Numbered from the stretch's first letter, positions 42,661 to 53,895 are shown. The stretch: DNA of 64,000 bases from Vombatus ursinus (GCF_900497805.2 NW_020954562.1:22408347-22472346); one strand, 5' to 3'. Notes: a model not told the origin generated them from the sequence alone. Numbers and translations are program-made.

Positions 42661-44520
42661 CAATGTAGTATTGTGAAAGAATTTAATGATTGTTTTGCAT
42701 CTCACTAGATTGGGGAGGGATTTAGGAGAGTTTCTAGAACACAGACATGATATCTTGGGAGGATAAAAGCAGTCTCTTTTTCTGAAAATGAGGAAATATT
42801 TCTTAAAGTAAAAAAGAAATTACTACAGTAAAGATTCATGATTAAGAAGATAATATCCCCAAAGAAAGAAGAAAAATGCAACCTAGTGAATTTCTATTAT
42901 TTAATTGAATTGTTTTATCATCTTACACTCTAGACTAGAAGCACCAAGTTCTGGAAGCTATTGGGCACGGAAGAACTGAAGATAGAAATGTACATATCTG
43001 CTCTTTATTTTAAAGCTTATCATATTTGACTTACTAAATAAAATCAATGATGCATGTGGAAAATGCTATTTAACTAAAGAAAATAAAGTTCATGAACTTC
43101 CTGGTAAAGCAGGGTTAATCAAAATGCAAAGGAAGCAAGGTTTTGAATTAATGGCTAATTTTCGGTTTTGCCATTGGGTTAGTGAAGAACAAATATCATC
43201 TCATAATGAGAATACTGTTTATTGATGTTTGATTTTCACACAGCCCCAGTGAGAGATAAAGCATGGAATTTTGTACTTTGGCCAACTCCAATGGTAGCAA
43301 CATAACAACACTCTTATTCTTATTAAATCTTAAAAGTGAAAAAGCCAACTTGTTTCTTTCCTGAAGTATCATTACTTTAAAAGTTTGAGTAGAAAATACA
43401 TTTTGATCTTGGCCTATTCACACTGTTTTACTAGGCCATTTTTTTTTTAATCTTTGACCCTATCCTCATTAATCTACCTTGCCACGGGCCCAGGCCCTGT
43501 CAGTAGATGTTCCCTGTACTGTATTTACCGTAGAAAAACCAGAATGCTGAACATCAAAATTGAAATATGATCATTGGGAATTTTTTTCACTCACCTCTGT
43601 TCATTGTTTCTTTTAGTCAAGCATCAAATTTAGATTTAATTGAAAGTTAATTTCTTTCTGTCAATTCCTATTTTTGGTTCCTGAGCAACTGACGACAGAT
43701 AGAAGTGACACATTTCCTTTTGCTTTAATTTTTTTCTTTACTTTGACCTTAATAAATATCAAATAAAATGATCATTTTCACATACAAAGTAGAACAGATA
43801 AAGGGGATTGCACATGAAACTTCAGATTTCTAATATGCTCAATTTACTTTTTCTTTTAAGCATAGAATTTATTTAACATAAAGCTTATGAAGATATCTTG
43901 CTTGTTTGTGTTTCTGGTCTTCCTTCTGTTTTCTCCCATACATTTAAAAAATGGTTCAATCACCTTCTTTTCTTTTCCTCCTAGATAACCATATTTTCTA
44001 TTCCTTTGTCCAAATTCCCCAAATAGAAGTGAAAAGAAAAGAAAAAATGAAACCCTTGTAATTAAGAGTCAAACAAAACAAATTCCCATTTCTCAGATTC
44101 AATATATTAAAAACTATATGTCTTACTTGTCTTTTGAATCTATCATGTCTGTTAGGAGGTGGGGGACATACATCATCACCAATTCTTTGGTCTCTTGACT
44201 AAAGAACAAAGTTCTTTAGTTACTCAAAATTGTTCATTTTCATAATGTTGTTGTTTTGTAAATTGTTCTACTCATTTTACTGATAATCAGTTCAAATAAG
44301 ATTTGTGCAACATCAAGTTATTAAGGCTGTTGTCTATAGGGCAGATAAATTTATAGTTGCCTAAAATTCATTTGATGGAGTAGAATTAGATGTTGTTGAT
44401 AAGGATAATTGTGAAAAATACCGAAAGACAACTTTGAGAATTAAACATTGGATTCAGAACTAATGAGAGCAAGTGCTATAAATTTGACCTATCACATTTA
44501 TTTATTCATTAACTGAATAT
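42661..44520. other. Long repeat-poor block
   Basis: No repeat of any family recognised over about 1.85 kb, in a window otherwise dense with them. No open exon with a recognisable protein. The part 43000-43800 has balanced sequence and no low complexity. Confidence 0.45.
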
Positions 44521-44524
44521 CGCA

Positions 44525-44660
44525 TTTATTCATTCACTACATAAGCATTTATTGTCTGCTCCATACAATGGACCATGCTAGGTGCTAGTAATACAAATAT
44601 ATGTACATATTCTTCTCTCAAGGCACTTATAATCTAATAATACGGAATGTGGGATATACA
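44525..44660 (+). repeat. Ancient interspersed repeat, head part
   Basis: CATTTATTGTCTGCTCCATAC, ACCATGCTAGGTGCTAGTAA, TCTCAAGGCACTTATAATCTAAT, as in the copy at 22490. Confidence 0.6.
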
Positions 44661-45020
44661 AATATCCTGGCCACTAGCCAGTTGTGTAATCTAGGATAAA
44701 TCGCTTCAGTTTTCTAATCAATAAAATGATGAGATTGGAGCAAATGACCTCCAAGTTTCCATCCAGTTCTAAATCTCTGGCATTATTTTAGATGAGCAAT
44801 GTAGGAAAAATGCCTTGAGAAACCAGAGAAATTACTAGATGGAAAGGAGGAAGAGGCTGGATAAGAAGTAATCTATACCATGCATAGTGAGCATGTATGA
44901 CTTTGGGCAAATCACCTCACCTATCTGTGTATTTGTTTTCTTGTCTGTAAAATAAGGGGTTTGAGTTACATGACCTCTAAGCTCCCTTCCAGTTCTCAAC
45001 CTATGACTCTGTCACCCTAT
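44661..45020 (+). repeat. Two MIR-type fragments
   Basis: The first is 44665-44785 with GTTGTGTAATCTAGGATAAA, TTTTCTAATCAATAAAATG and GAGCAAATGACCTCCAAG. The second is 44885-45015 with TATGACTTTGGGCAAATCAC, CTTGTCTGTAAAATAAGGGG and CATGACCTCTAAGCTCCC. Confidence 0.75.
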
Positions 45021-47210
45021 AATCAAAAAATATGGAGATGGAAGAGAGCAAGTGAGAATGGGTAACAGAATCATTCAGTTTGATTGGAATATAAGGTATT
45101 GGAATATAAGGTATAAGGTATATAATGTATGATTTTATAGAAACTACCAGTAGAAGTGGAAAACTCATTAAAGATCAATGCCTACTTAATCAATTTGCAT
45201 ATCTTCCATAATGAATGCCAACATGTGGTGGCTTTTTTCTCTTATAACAAAGATAGGCCCATCAACAAAACTGTCAAAATCAGTCATTAGATGGGCATCC
45301 TGCAGCATAATTATGAAAATTAGATGGAAAACATTAATTCAGATATGGAAGATATTTAATGAGATTAGCAAATCTTTTGGGCAAATCATCCTTATCATAT
45401 ATAATGCTATCAGATGTAGTTCTATATAAAACATCTTTACCTACTCACAGGGACAGTTAAGAGTCCTTGTAGGGATGTCATTTCAACTAGGTAGTTGGAA
45501 TGAAGATTGGTGAAGCCATCTATATGTCACTATGTGGCACCTGAAGAGTATGAGACTAGTTCTTTCCAAATGCTTATGCATAGAAAATGCCCAGAAGGGT
45601 TTGGACTAGATAATTCCTAACAGACCTTCTATCTCTAAAATTCTTAGACTCTAAAAGCATAAGTTTAATAACATGTACACCTGATACAGAGATCAAATTT
45701 GTTTTATATTCCATATGGGCAATGCAGAAAATAACAACAGTTCTATAGCTAGGGACTAGAAATTTGGGCCCAATATGTGGTCCCTTTGGTTTATTATATC
45801 CTAGATTAAAATAAAGGTTTCCTGACATCAGCTTTCCTTTAATTTTTATCTTGTTGTCATGCAGCACATTGTTGTACTATTAATCTTTAAAAACACCATG
45901 GAGAGGTTTTATTTGCAGATAGCTTGAAAAGCTCTTGAAACCACCTAAAAATGAAATGGCTTGACTAACTTAGACTACTTCTTATAAATAAATTATTCAT
46001 TTGGTTTAAAATTTTGTTGCAGAGTTTCAGGCTGTCATGTTTTTGAGCCACTGATGTGGAAGTGGACAAAAATGAGTATTTGTAAGGAAAACAGAAAGAC
46101 TTTAAATATTGCTCTATAATTCCTGGCTCTTTAATTAAGTAATAATCTTTCTGTGGTATGAAGAAACCATTGTTGAATTCAGGGAACTGAGGTACTGCAT
46201 CCTCTCCCTGAGGAACCTCTTTTCTTGGGAGATGGGCACATGGTCCATACTGGCTTCAGGCTAGAGAGGGATGACTTGTAACAAGAGAATGATAGGCTGC
46301 TATATGAGTATTACTCAGGAGATGGACAAGATCATTAAGGACACAAAAGTAGATGAACTTTTTGAGAAAATGAAGATAGAAAACTGAAAATTGAGTTTTA
46401 AGAAGAAGCAGGGTTTGTGATACTAGAAATCTGTGGAATTCTGGAAAGATGGAATTTCGTATTCTGGGTTCTAGATTAACAAATTCACCTCCAATGTGAT
46501 TGAACCACTAAAAGTATAGGTCAATTATGCTATTTCTCTTGCCTAAGAAGGTGGCTATAATTTAAATTCAAATAAATACATTTTCATCTACATTTAGTAT
46601 ACAACTTCTCTTACGTTTTTATACCACTTACCTAATTTAAAAAATTACTGAATTAAGCCACTAACAAATTTAGAATCCAGAACACATTCATCACTGCAGG
46701 GGTGAAAAAAATAATCAACATCAGCAGAAATGTCAGTGATATTAATGTGTTTTTTTTAAAGCCTTTTATAGTTTCTGAACTAGTTTTAATTGATAGTCCA
46801 GCAAACCAGGCAAAGAATATTTGTGGTCAGAAACAGAGTTTGGGGAAGAACAGAGTTTGTGTGTCTGTGGTAGATATTAGACTGTATAACAAATCCAAAG
46901 CGGCATTTTTAAACATATCACCCACAAACTTGGAAAACTGCTTAAGCAATTCTGCATTGATTACGTATAGTGCCAAACACAGCACTATATGATTTTGATG
47001 AGAGAGTTTCCTAGGGAAAGTATTTCCTTGTCTCTAAAATTAAAGGCTTGGGAGCAGGGGAAGGGGAAGGTATACTAAATGACCTTTTAAAGTTACTTCC
47101 AACTTTAAATTTATAACCCTATTTATTCTCCTCTCTGAATAGCATCTTTTACCAAGCAGAGTACTGAGAGCTTAACCAATTCCATAGAAAACTGATGCCT
47201 AGCCTCTGTC
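45021..47210. other. Long repeat-poor block
   Basis: About 2.2 kb without a recognisable repeat. Short tandem-like ATTGGAATATAAGGTAT text lies near 45083-45122. The 96-aa frame at 46702-46992 and the 97-aa frame at 45574-45867 have no domain I know and no splice or codon evidence, so no product is assigned. Confidence 0.4.
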
Positions 47211-47214
47211 CTCT

Positions 47215-47315
47215 TCAATCAATCAATAAGCATTAACTAAGTGCTTTTCATGTGCCAGGCAATATTTTAAGCACTGGAGATGCAAAGACAAAAAAGAAAT
47301 TTTGAGCAGTATAAA
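47215..47315 (+). repeat. Ancient interspersed repeat, head part
   Basis: TCAATAAGCATTAACTAAGTGC, ATGTGCCAGGCAATATTTTA, AGCACTGGAGATGCAAAGAC. Confidence 0.65.
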
Positions 47316-47436
47316 ACTAAACAGTATAGAAAGCTTGGGGAAACAATGTATATATGTTTAAGTTTAATAGCTTAAAACTACATAGCTTTATCTATAGCCA
47401 TATCCAAATTTGAGCTACAACCCTACCCTTTTAAGA

Positions 47437-48250
47437 TTGGCTAATATGACAGAAAAGGAAAATGACAAATGTTGGAGTGGATGTGGGAAAACAGACATTA
47501 ATGCAGTTGTATGCTGATTCAACCATTCTACAGAGCAATTTGGAACTATGCCCAAAGGACTATAAAATCATATATTCCCTTTGACCCATCAATACCACTA
47601 CTAGGTCTGTATCCCAAAGAGTTAAAAACCAAAAATATGTGCAAAAATATTTATGGCAGCTCTTTTAATCATGGCAAAAATAGAAATTGAGGGGATATCC
47701 CTCAGTTGGGGAATGGCAGAACAAGTTGTATATGATTGTGATGGAGTATTATTGTGTTACAACAAATGATGAGAATGCTAAAAAAAAAAAAACAAACAAA
47801 CTGGAAAGACAAACACAAACTAATGCAAAGTGATAGAGCAGAACCAGGAGAACATCATATACAACACTAGCAATATTGTACGATGATCAACTGTGAATGG
47901 CTTAGCTATTCTCAGCAATTCAATGATCCAAGATAGTTCTGAAGGACATATGATTAAAAAAATGCTCTCCATCTCCAGAGGAAGAACTGATAGAGTCTGA
48001 ATGCAGATCAAATCATACTTTTTCTTTATTTTTCTAGTTTTTTTTTGGTTATGTGTTTTCTTTCACAACATGACTAACATGGAAATAGGTTTTACATGAC
48101 TACATGTATAACTAATATCAAATTTCTTGTCTTAATGATGATGGGAAGAGGAAGGAGGGAAAGAATTTGGAACTCAAAATTTTAAAATGAATGTTAAAAA
48201 TGTTTTTACATGTAATTGGGAAAAATAGTATATTAAATTAAAAAAACTGT
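47437..48250 (+). mobile_element. L1, 5'-truncated: ORF2 C-terminal end and 3' UTR
   Basis: GATTGGCTAATATGACAGAA, TGACAAATGTTGGAGTGGAT, AGCAATTTGGAACTATGCCC, CCCTTTGACCCATCAATACC, GGTCTGTATCCCAAAGAG, AAATATTTATGGCAGCTCTT, GGGAATGGCAGAACAAGTTG give the ORF2 C-terminal text (DPSIPLL.LYPKELKT, IFMAALLI). A 3' UTR with CATGACTAACATGGAAATAG follows, then an A-rich tail. Its tail meets the tail of HAL1-like element 4. Confidence 0.85.
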
Positions 48251-49099
48251 GCCAAAAAATTAAAAAAATTTTTAACTAATTAATTTATTTTTAGTTTTCA
48301 ACATTCACTTCCACAAGATTTTGAGTTCCAAATTTTCTCCCCATCTCATTCATCCCCCACCCCAAAATGGCATGCATAATGAATACCCTTTCCTCTAATC
48401 TGCCTTCTCTTCTATCTCTCTTCCCCTTCTCTTATCCCCTTTCCCTTCAATTTTCCTGTAGGGCAGGACAGATTTCTATACCCATTTCCTGTATTTCTTA
48501 TTTCCCAGTTGCATGTGAAAACAATTTTTTAAACTTTTTTTTAAACTTTGGGTTCCAAATTTTCTCCCTTCCTCTCTCCCCACCCACCCTCATTGAGAAG
48601 GCAAGCAACTCGATACAGGTTATGCATGTGCAGTCATGCAAAACAATTCCGTAGTAGTCATGTTGTGAAAAACTAACTATATTTTACTTAATTCTATCTC
48701 GCCCATCATTTATTCTCTTCTTTCTTTTGACCCTGTCTCTCCTTAGAAGTTCTGCTTCTGATTACCCCCTTCCCCAATCTGCCCTCCCCTCTATCATTCC
48801 CCTGCTCTCTTGTCCCGTTCTCTCTCCCCCATCTTCAGTAGGATAAGATAGATTTCCATACCTAATTGAATGTGTATGTTATTTCTTCCTGAAGCCAAAT
48901 CCTATGAGAATAAGATGCACTCTTTCCCTCTCACTTTCCCCCACTTCCCTTCCACTGTAAAAGCCTTTTCTTGTCTGTTTTATGTGAGATAATTTATCCC
49001 ATTCTATCTCTCCCTTTCTCCTTCTCCCAGTATAATCCTCTCTCACCCCTTAATTTTATTTTTTAGATATCACCCCTTCATCTTCAACTCACCCTGTGC

Positions 49100-49101
49100 C
49101 C

Positions 49102-49146
<45 letters not shown>

Positions 49147-49150
49147 ACAT
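49100..49150. repeat. (CTAT)n microsatellite inside HAL1-like element 4
   Basis: About 12 CTAT units, between CACCCTGTGCC and CATATAATTC. It occupies the position of the (ATGT)n run in element 3. Confidence 0.97.
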
Positions 49151-49372
49151 ATAATTCTTTTTTCCCTCCAATTACCCTAATATTGACAATGGTCTCATGA
49201 GTTACAAATATCATCTTTCCATGAAGGAATGTAAACAGTTCAACCTTAATAAGTCGCTTATGATTTCTCTTTCCTGTTTATGTCTTCATGTTTCTCTTGA
49301 GTCTTGTATTTGAAAGTCAAATTTTCTATTCAGCTTTGGCTTTTCATCAAGAATGCTTGAAAGTCCTCTATT

Positions 49373-50355
49373 TCACTGAATATCAATATTTTTCCCCTGC
49401 AGGATTATACTTAGTTTTGCTGGGTAGGTGATTCTTGGTTGTAATCCTGTCTCCTTTGACCTCCAGAATATTATATTCCAAGCCCTCCAGTCCCTTAATG
49501 TAGAAGCTGCTAAATCTTGTGTTATCCTGATTGTGTTTCCACAATACTTGAATTGTTTCTTTCTGGCTACTTGCAATATTTTCTCCTTCACCTGGGAACT
49601 CTGGAATTTGGCTACAATACTCCTAAAGAGTTTTCCTTTGGGGATCTCTTTCAGGAGGTGATTGATGGATTCTTTCAATTTTCATTTTGCCTTCTGGTTC
49701 TAAAATATCAGAGCAGTTTTCCTTAATAATTTCTCTAGGCTCTTTTTTTTATCATGGCTTTCAGATAGTTCAATAATTTTTAAATTATCTCTCCTGGATC
49801 TATTTTCCAGGTCAGTTGTTTTTCCAATAAGATATTTCACATTGTTTTCTATTTTTTCATTCTTTTGAGTTTGTTTTACATTGTCTTGATTTCTCATATA
49901 TTCACTAGCTTCCAATTGCTCCATTCTAATTTTTAAGAAAGTATATTCTTCAGTGAGCTTTTGGACTTCCTTTTCCATTTGGCCAATTCTGCTTTTTAAG
50001 GCATTCTTCTCCTCATTGGCTTTTTGGACCTCTTTTGCCATTTGGGTTAGGCTATTTTTTATGGTGTTTTTTTCATCAGTATTTTTTGGGTCTCCTTTAG
50101 CAAGCTGTTGATTTGTTTTTCATGATTTTCTTACATTGCTCTCATTTCTCTTCCCAGTTTTTCCTCTACTTCTCTTACTTGCTTCTCAAAATCCTATTTG
50201 AGCTCTTCCATGGCCTGAGACTAATTCGTATTTTTCTTGGAGGCTTTGGATGTAGGAGCTTTGACTTTGTTGTCTTCTTCTGGTTGTATGTTTTCATCTT
50301 CTTTGTCACCAAAGAAAGATTCTGCGGTCTGACAGTTTTTACACAGTTTGCTCAT
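49373..50355 (-). pseudogene. LINE ORF1 protein relic (HAL1-like element 4)
   Basis: ATG at 50355. The longest open piece (50041-49700) carries MAKEVQKANEEKNALKSRIG, a coiled coil, then YLIGKTTDLENRSRRDNLKI and IELSESHDKKKSLEKL. The C-terminal piece (49678-49373) has LLKEIPKGKLFRSIVAKFQS and QVARKKQFKYCGNTIRITQD. Together these are the coiled coil, RRM and C-terminal domain of L1 ORF1p, with a few frame breaks. Confidence 0.85.
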
Positions 50356-51171
50356 GATCCCAGACAATTACTTGATTTATAAACGCTTTGTTAAGGTAGG
50401 GGTATGCTTCTAGTGTGGAGAATGTACTGTCCCAAGCTTCAGGGGTTTTGTGCAGCTGTTTTAAGAAATACTTCTAGGGACCTGTAAATTTTCAGTCCTT
50501 CCAAGGTGATATTATAAGGGGAGAGGTGTCTACTCCTTTCCTGGCCTGTGCTCTGGTCTGTCAGTGACTACAAGCATTCTTTTCTGCCTTGGAACTGTGA
50601 GGCATATTTCCTCTTCACCTCCACTACAAGCTCCACCACGCCAGCACTCCTCCTCACTCCACGACCACCACCCAGAACTGTGACCCAGATCCAAGCATAG
50701 GCAAAGCAAGAGAATCCTGCACCAACAAAGAGATCCCTTCAAACCCCCCGGGACCACAGTAGGAGACCTGGGTTGGGATGGAGCTTCTCTCTCACTGCAG
50801 TCACAGACTTTTCCTACTGACCTTCTAAGTTGTCTTTGGCATTTGTGGGTTGAGAAGTCTGGAAACTGCCACAGCTGCTAGTGATTCAGTCCTCTGAGGC
50901 CTGCTACAGGTTTGCTGAGGTCTGTTTTGCCTGCACACCCATGCTGAACTGCCTTCCTCTCCCTGCCTGGTGCATTAGACCTTTCTGATCAACCATCCAG
51001 GTTGTCTTGGGCTGGAAATTTGTTTCATTCTGTCTTTTTGTGGGTTCTGCTGCTTTAGAATTTGTTTAGAGCCATTTTTTTACAGGTATTTAGAGGAGTT
51101 TAGGGAAGAACTCAAGCAAGTCACTGCTTTTATTCTGCCATCTTGGCTTCACTCCCCCCCCCCCATATAGC

Positions 51172-51222
51172 TTTAATAAAGTAAAACTGCACTAAGACTT
51201 TTGAGACACAGTGTATAAGTAC
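51172..51222. mobile_element. Mariner-like MITE arm
   Basis: GTAAAACTGCACTAAGACTT and TTGAGACACAGTGTAT are the inverted counterpart of the left arm at 22912. A related stretch (TTTAATAGCTTAAAACTACA) lies at 47363-47382 on the other side of the L1 plus HAL1-like pair, so the pair may have split this MITE. Confidence 0.5.
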
Positions 51223-51287
51223 TTATATACATATATGTATGAGTATATACAAAATAAAAAAAAAACCCAGAATAATTTTGGAAGAGA

Positions 51288-51536
51288 ATGGCATAGCTAG
51301 GTGGTACAGTGGTTAGAATGAAGGGCCTGAACTCAGGGAGACCTGAGTTCAAATCTAGCCTCAGATATTTGCTACCTGTGTGACCATGGACAAGTTACTT
51401 AATCCTTTTTGCCTCAGTTTTCTCATCTATAATATGAGCTGGATAAGAAAATGGTAAACCATTTCAATATCTTTGCCAAGAAAACCCCAAATGAGATCAA
51501 GAGTCAGACAAAACTGAAACGACTGAACAACAATGA
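51288..51536 (+). repeat. MAR1-type CORE-SINE, full length
   Basis: GGCATAGCTAGGTGGTACAG, GAGTTCAAATCTAGCC, TGCCTCAGTTTTCTCATC, GAAAATGGTAAACCATTTC, TATCTTTGCCAAGAAAACCC, GAGTCAGACAAAACTG, ending ACGACTGAACAACAA. Confidence 0.95.
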
Positions 51537-51544
51537 TGGAAATT

Positions 51545-51935
51545 ACTGTACTAGCAGACTGGAGTATAAGGTAAAAGGTTTAAGATGGTAGATAGAACTC
51601 GAGCTGAGTCTTGAAAGAAACCAGAGATTTAAAGAGGTTAAGATGAAAAGTGAGTAATGAATTCCAATGATGGGGGGGGTGGAGCTGGAATATAGAACCC
51701 TGTGCATGTGTATAATAGCAAGTATGCCAATATGACATGATGTTAGAGGGTGAGGAGGGAATAAAGCACAAGGCACCTGGAATGATAGCAAGGGGTCAAG
51801 TTGTATAGAGTTTTAAATGTCAATTACAAAGGAGTTGTGATTTGATCATAGAGGAAACTGGGAATCATTGGAGTTTATAGAAGAAGGTTGAAGTGATATT
51901 ATTAGACCTGAACTTTTGAAAAATTACCTTCTAAT
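51545..51935 (+). repeat. Ancient interspersed repeat, 3' part
   Basis: GAGCTGAGTCTTGAAAGAAACC, GGGTCAAGTTGTATAGAG, TTTTAAATGTCAATTACAAAGG and CTGGGAATCATTGGAG continue the family of 6715 and 22490. The overlapping 63-82 aa reverse frames are shadows. Confidence 0.6.
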
Positions 51936-52074
51936 GGAGCTACAGAAAAACTGTGGAAGAAGAGCTTATTTAATCACAGCAAAGAGGATGAATTGTGAAG
52001 GGAGAGACGGCAGCATCAGTTTCTTGTCCACTATGAGTCAATTTCATGTTATTTTTGATGTGACAAAGAGAAAA

Positions 52075-52255
52075 ATGTACTGGACTTGGATTTAGGAGAC
52101 CTGGAATAGGAGTTTCATATCTTGGTTCTGACACTGACTTAGAAATTCACTTCACACCTCTGAGCCACCATAGCTTCATCTGTAAAATAAGAACAGTACA
52201 AATACCCCATTCCTGACAGGATTTTTGTGATGAAAATGCCTTGTGGAAGACAATG
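52075..52255 (+). repeat. MIR SINE
   Basis: GTACTGGACTTGGATTTAGG, GTTCTGACACTGACTTAG, GCTTCATCTGTAAAATAAG, CCTGACAGGATTTTTGTG in forward order. Confidence 0.75.
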
Positions 52256-52609
52256 TGACAGGCACAATAAAAGTCACCTGCAAATTAGTCAGTTCCTGAA
52301 AGCCCTTCAAGTCTTCCCCTGAGACTCATCCTCCTTTAACAGCCCCAACCTTGAAATTGTTCTCCAAATGCAGAAGAAATAGAACCATTCCAAAGTGAAA
52401 AAAAGAGATACAATCTCTGACAAGGTAAAATCCTTGAGAAAAAACACCATAGAACTTTAAACCTAAGGAAATAAAACTGATATAAAAAGGAAATATATCA
52501 ACAATGATTTTAAATGATTTGTGATGTAATGTATACTTTCAAGGTTTTACTAGTATTATTATCATGTTATCTCTGAATTTTAAAAAAATTAGTCTTCAAA
52601 ATAATGTGT

Positions 52610-52810
52610 CATCTGATCATAGATTTAAAGCTAGAAAGGCTCTTCAAGGTCATTTATTCCACCTATTCTTTTTGCAGATGTGAAAACTAGGACCAAAAGA
52701 AAAAAAATGAGTTTCTTGCTCCAGGGAACCCAAGTATTAAGTGGCATAGTCATAATTTGAATTCAGATCATTTGTGTGCAAACCCGTGACTCTTTTCATG
52801 ATAGCACTAT
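52610..52810 (-). repeat. MIR/CORE-SINE-type fragment
   Basis: AGGTCATTTATTCCACC, GCAGATGTGAAAACTAGGACC, GTGGCATAGTCATAATTTG, AATTCAGATCATTTGTG in reversed order. Confidence 0.65.
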
Positions 52811-53079
52811 AGTGGTAAGTGGTTCTATGTAAATATATTCACAATGCAGTGAAGACATTTTGACTGATTTTAAAAATCATGAGTATTGCAATAGTTCCTC
52901 ATTTAACTAAATTGCCTCTTTGTATAGGTGTTGTGTGAACCTAGCTAGAATTTGACAGTCAGAAGCACAATATCATACAGCATGGAGAAATGTGATTAAA
53001 AGTGCTGAAAATTTCAGTGACTTTCTCAAGAGACTAGAAAAGATTGTATGAAGTTTGAGTCCATACACCAAGATTTAGT

Positions 53080-53292
53080 GGGGAAAGCAATGACTTTTCC
53101 CCTAAGGAAAGAACTGGTTTGAATCTGCTTCAGACATATACTAGTTGTCTCCCTAGTTAACAATTTTCTAATTTATAAAATGGGTGCAAATATACCTTAG
53201 TAAGTACATCAGAGGCATGTTGTGGGAAATGAATAAATTTGTAAATATATGTGTTTTGTAAACTTTAAAATGCTATAAAATATTAGTTACAA
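53080..53292 (+). repeat. MIR SINE
   Basis: GGAAAGCAATGACTTTTC, GGTTTGAATCTGCTTCAGAC, TTTATAAAATGGGTGC, CATGTTGTGGGAAATGAATAA, GCTATAAAATATTAGTTAC in forward order. Confidence 0.7.
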
Positions 53293-53389
53293 TTACTATC
53301 AGTGTCTTAGTAAAACCAAAGAAATATCCTAGAACATTTCTGCTCAAAATCTTCATCCAGGAAATGAACAAATTTTTTCATGATTTCTC

Positions 53390-53456
53390 TTCCACATAAT
53401 AATAATGATATCTACTGACACAACACGCAAATGTTTGCAAAGCACTTTATATATGT

Positions 53457-53513
<57 letters not shown>

Positions 53514-53645
53514 CAGTGAAACTTCACAACAATCCTGTGATATGCATGCTATTATTATTCAGATTTTAAGGGTGAGGAAAATGATGTACAGAGATGTTAA
53601 GTGACTTACCCATGGTCAAAAAGCTAAGTATCCGAGGCTATATTC
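53390..53645 (-). repeat. MIR SINE carrying a (TA)n microsatellite
   Basis: GCAAAGCACTTTATATATG, then a (TA)n run of about 45 bases (53462-53508), then TTCACAACAATCCTGTGATA, GCATGCTATTATTATTCAG, TTAAGTGACTTACCC and the reversed head. The microsatellite grew inside the MIR. Confidence 0.85.
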
Positions 53646-53647
53646 AA

Positions 53648-53895
53648 ACTCAGAGCACTGGAAATGGAGTCAGCAAAACCTGAGTTTAAATTTGATCTCA
53701 GATACTTCCTAGCTCTGTGACCCTGGCTAGGCCATTTAATGCTTATGTTCCTCAGTTTTCTCATCTGTAAAATGAGAATAATAATAGCACCTACTTTGTA
53801 GGGTTGTTTTGAGGATCAAATGAGATAATATATGTGAAGTGCTTTGAAAACCTTAAAGTGCTATATAAATGTTAACTATTACTATTTTTAATAAT
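53648..53895 (+). repeat. MIR SINE, near complete
   Basis: GAGCACTGGAAATGGAGTC, CCTGAGTTTAAATTTGATC, TCTGTGACCCTGGCTAGG, CCTCAGTTTTCTCATCTGTA, GGGTTGTTTTGAGGATCAAA, GTGCTATATAAATGTTAAC in forward order. Confidence 0.9.

Larger units (their letters stand above)
48272..51164 (-). mobile_element. HAL1-like half-L1 element 4, full length
   Basis: On the minus strand it starts with an 11-base G run at 51164 and AGTGAAGCCAAGATGGCAGA, then a 5' UTR to about 50360, a broken ORF1 (50355 to about 49373), the family 3' UTR with a (CTAT)n microsatellite, and the same extra 3' module as element 3 (48290-48520). It ends in T-rich reversed tail near 48272. No ORF2. The target duplication is unclear because it landed in or beside the A-rich tail of the plus-strand L1. 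Confidence 0.85.

Noticed and set aside
46702-46992. A 96-codon frame in repeat-poor DNA
   Set aside because: No recognisable family, no splice-site logic, and A/T-rich codon use as expected by chance.
48240-51164. Twin-primed inversion of a single L1
   Set aside because: Both the plus-strand piece and the minus-strand piece carry a 3' UTR, so they are two elements and not two halves of one inverted insertion.
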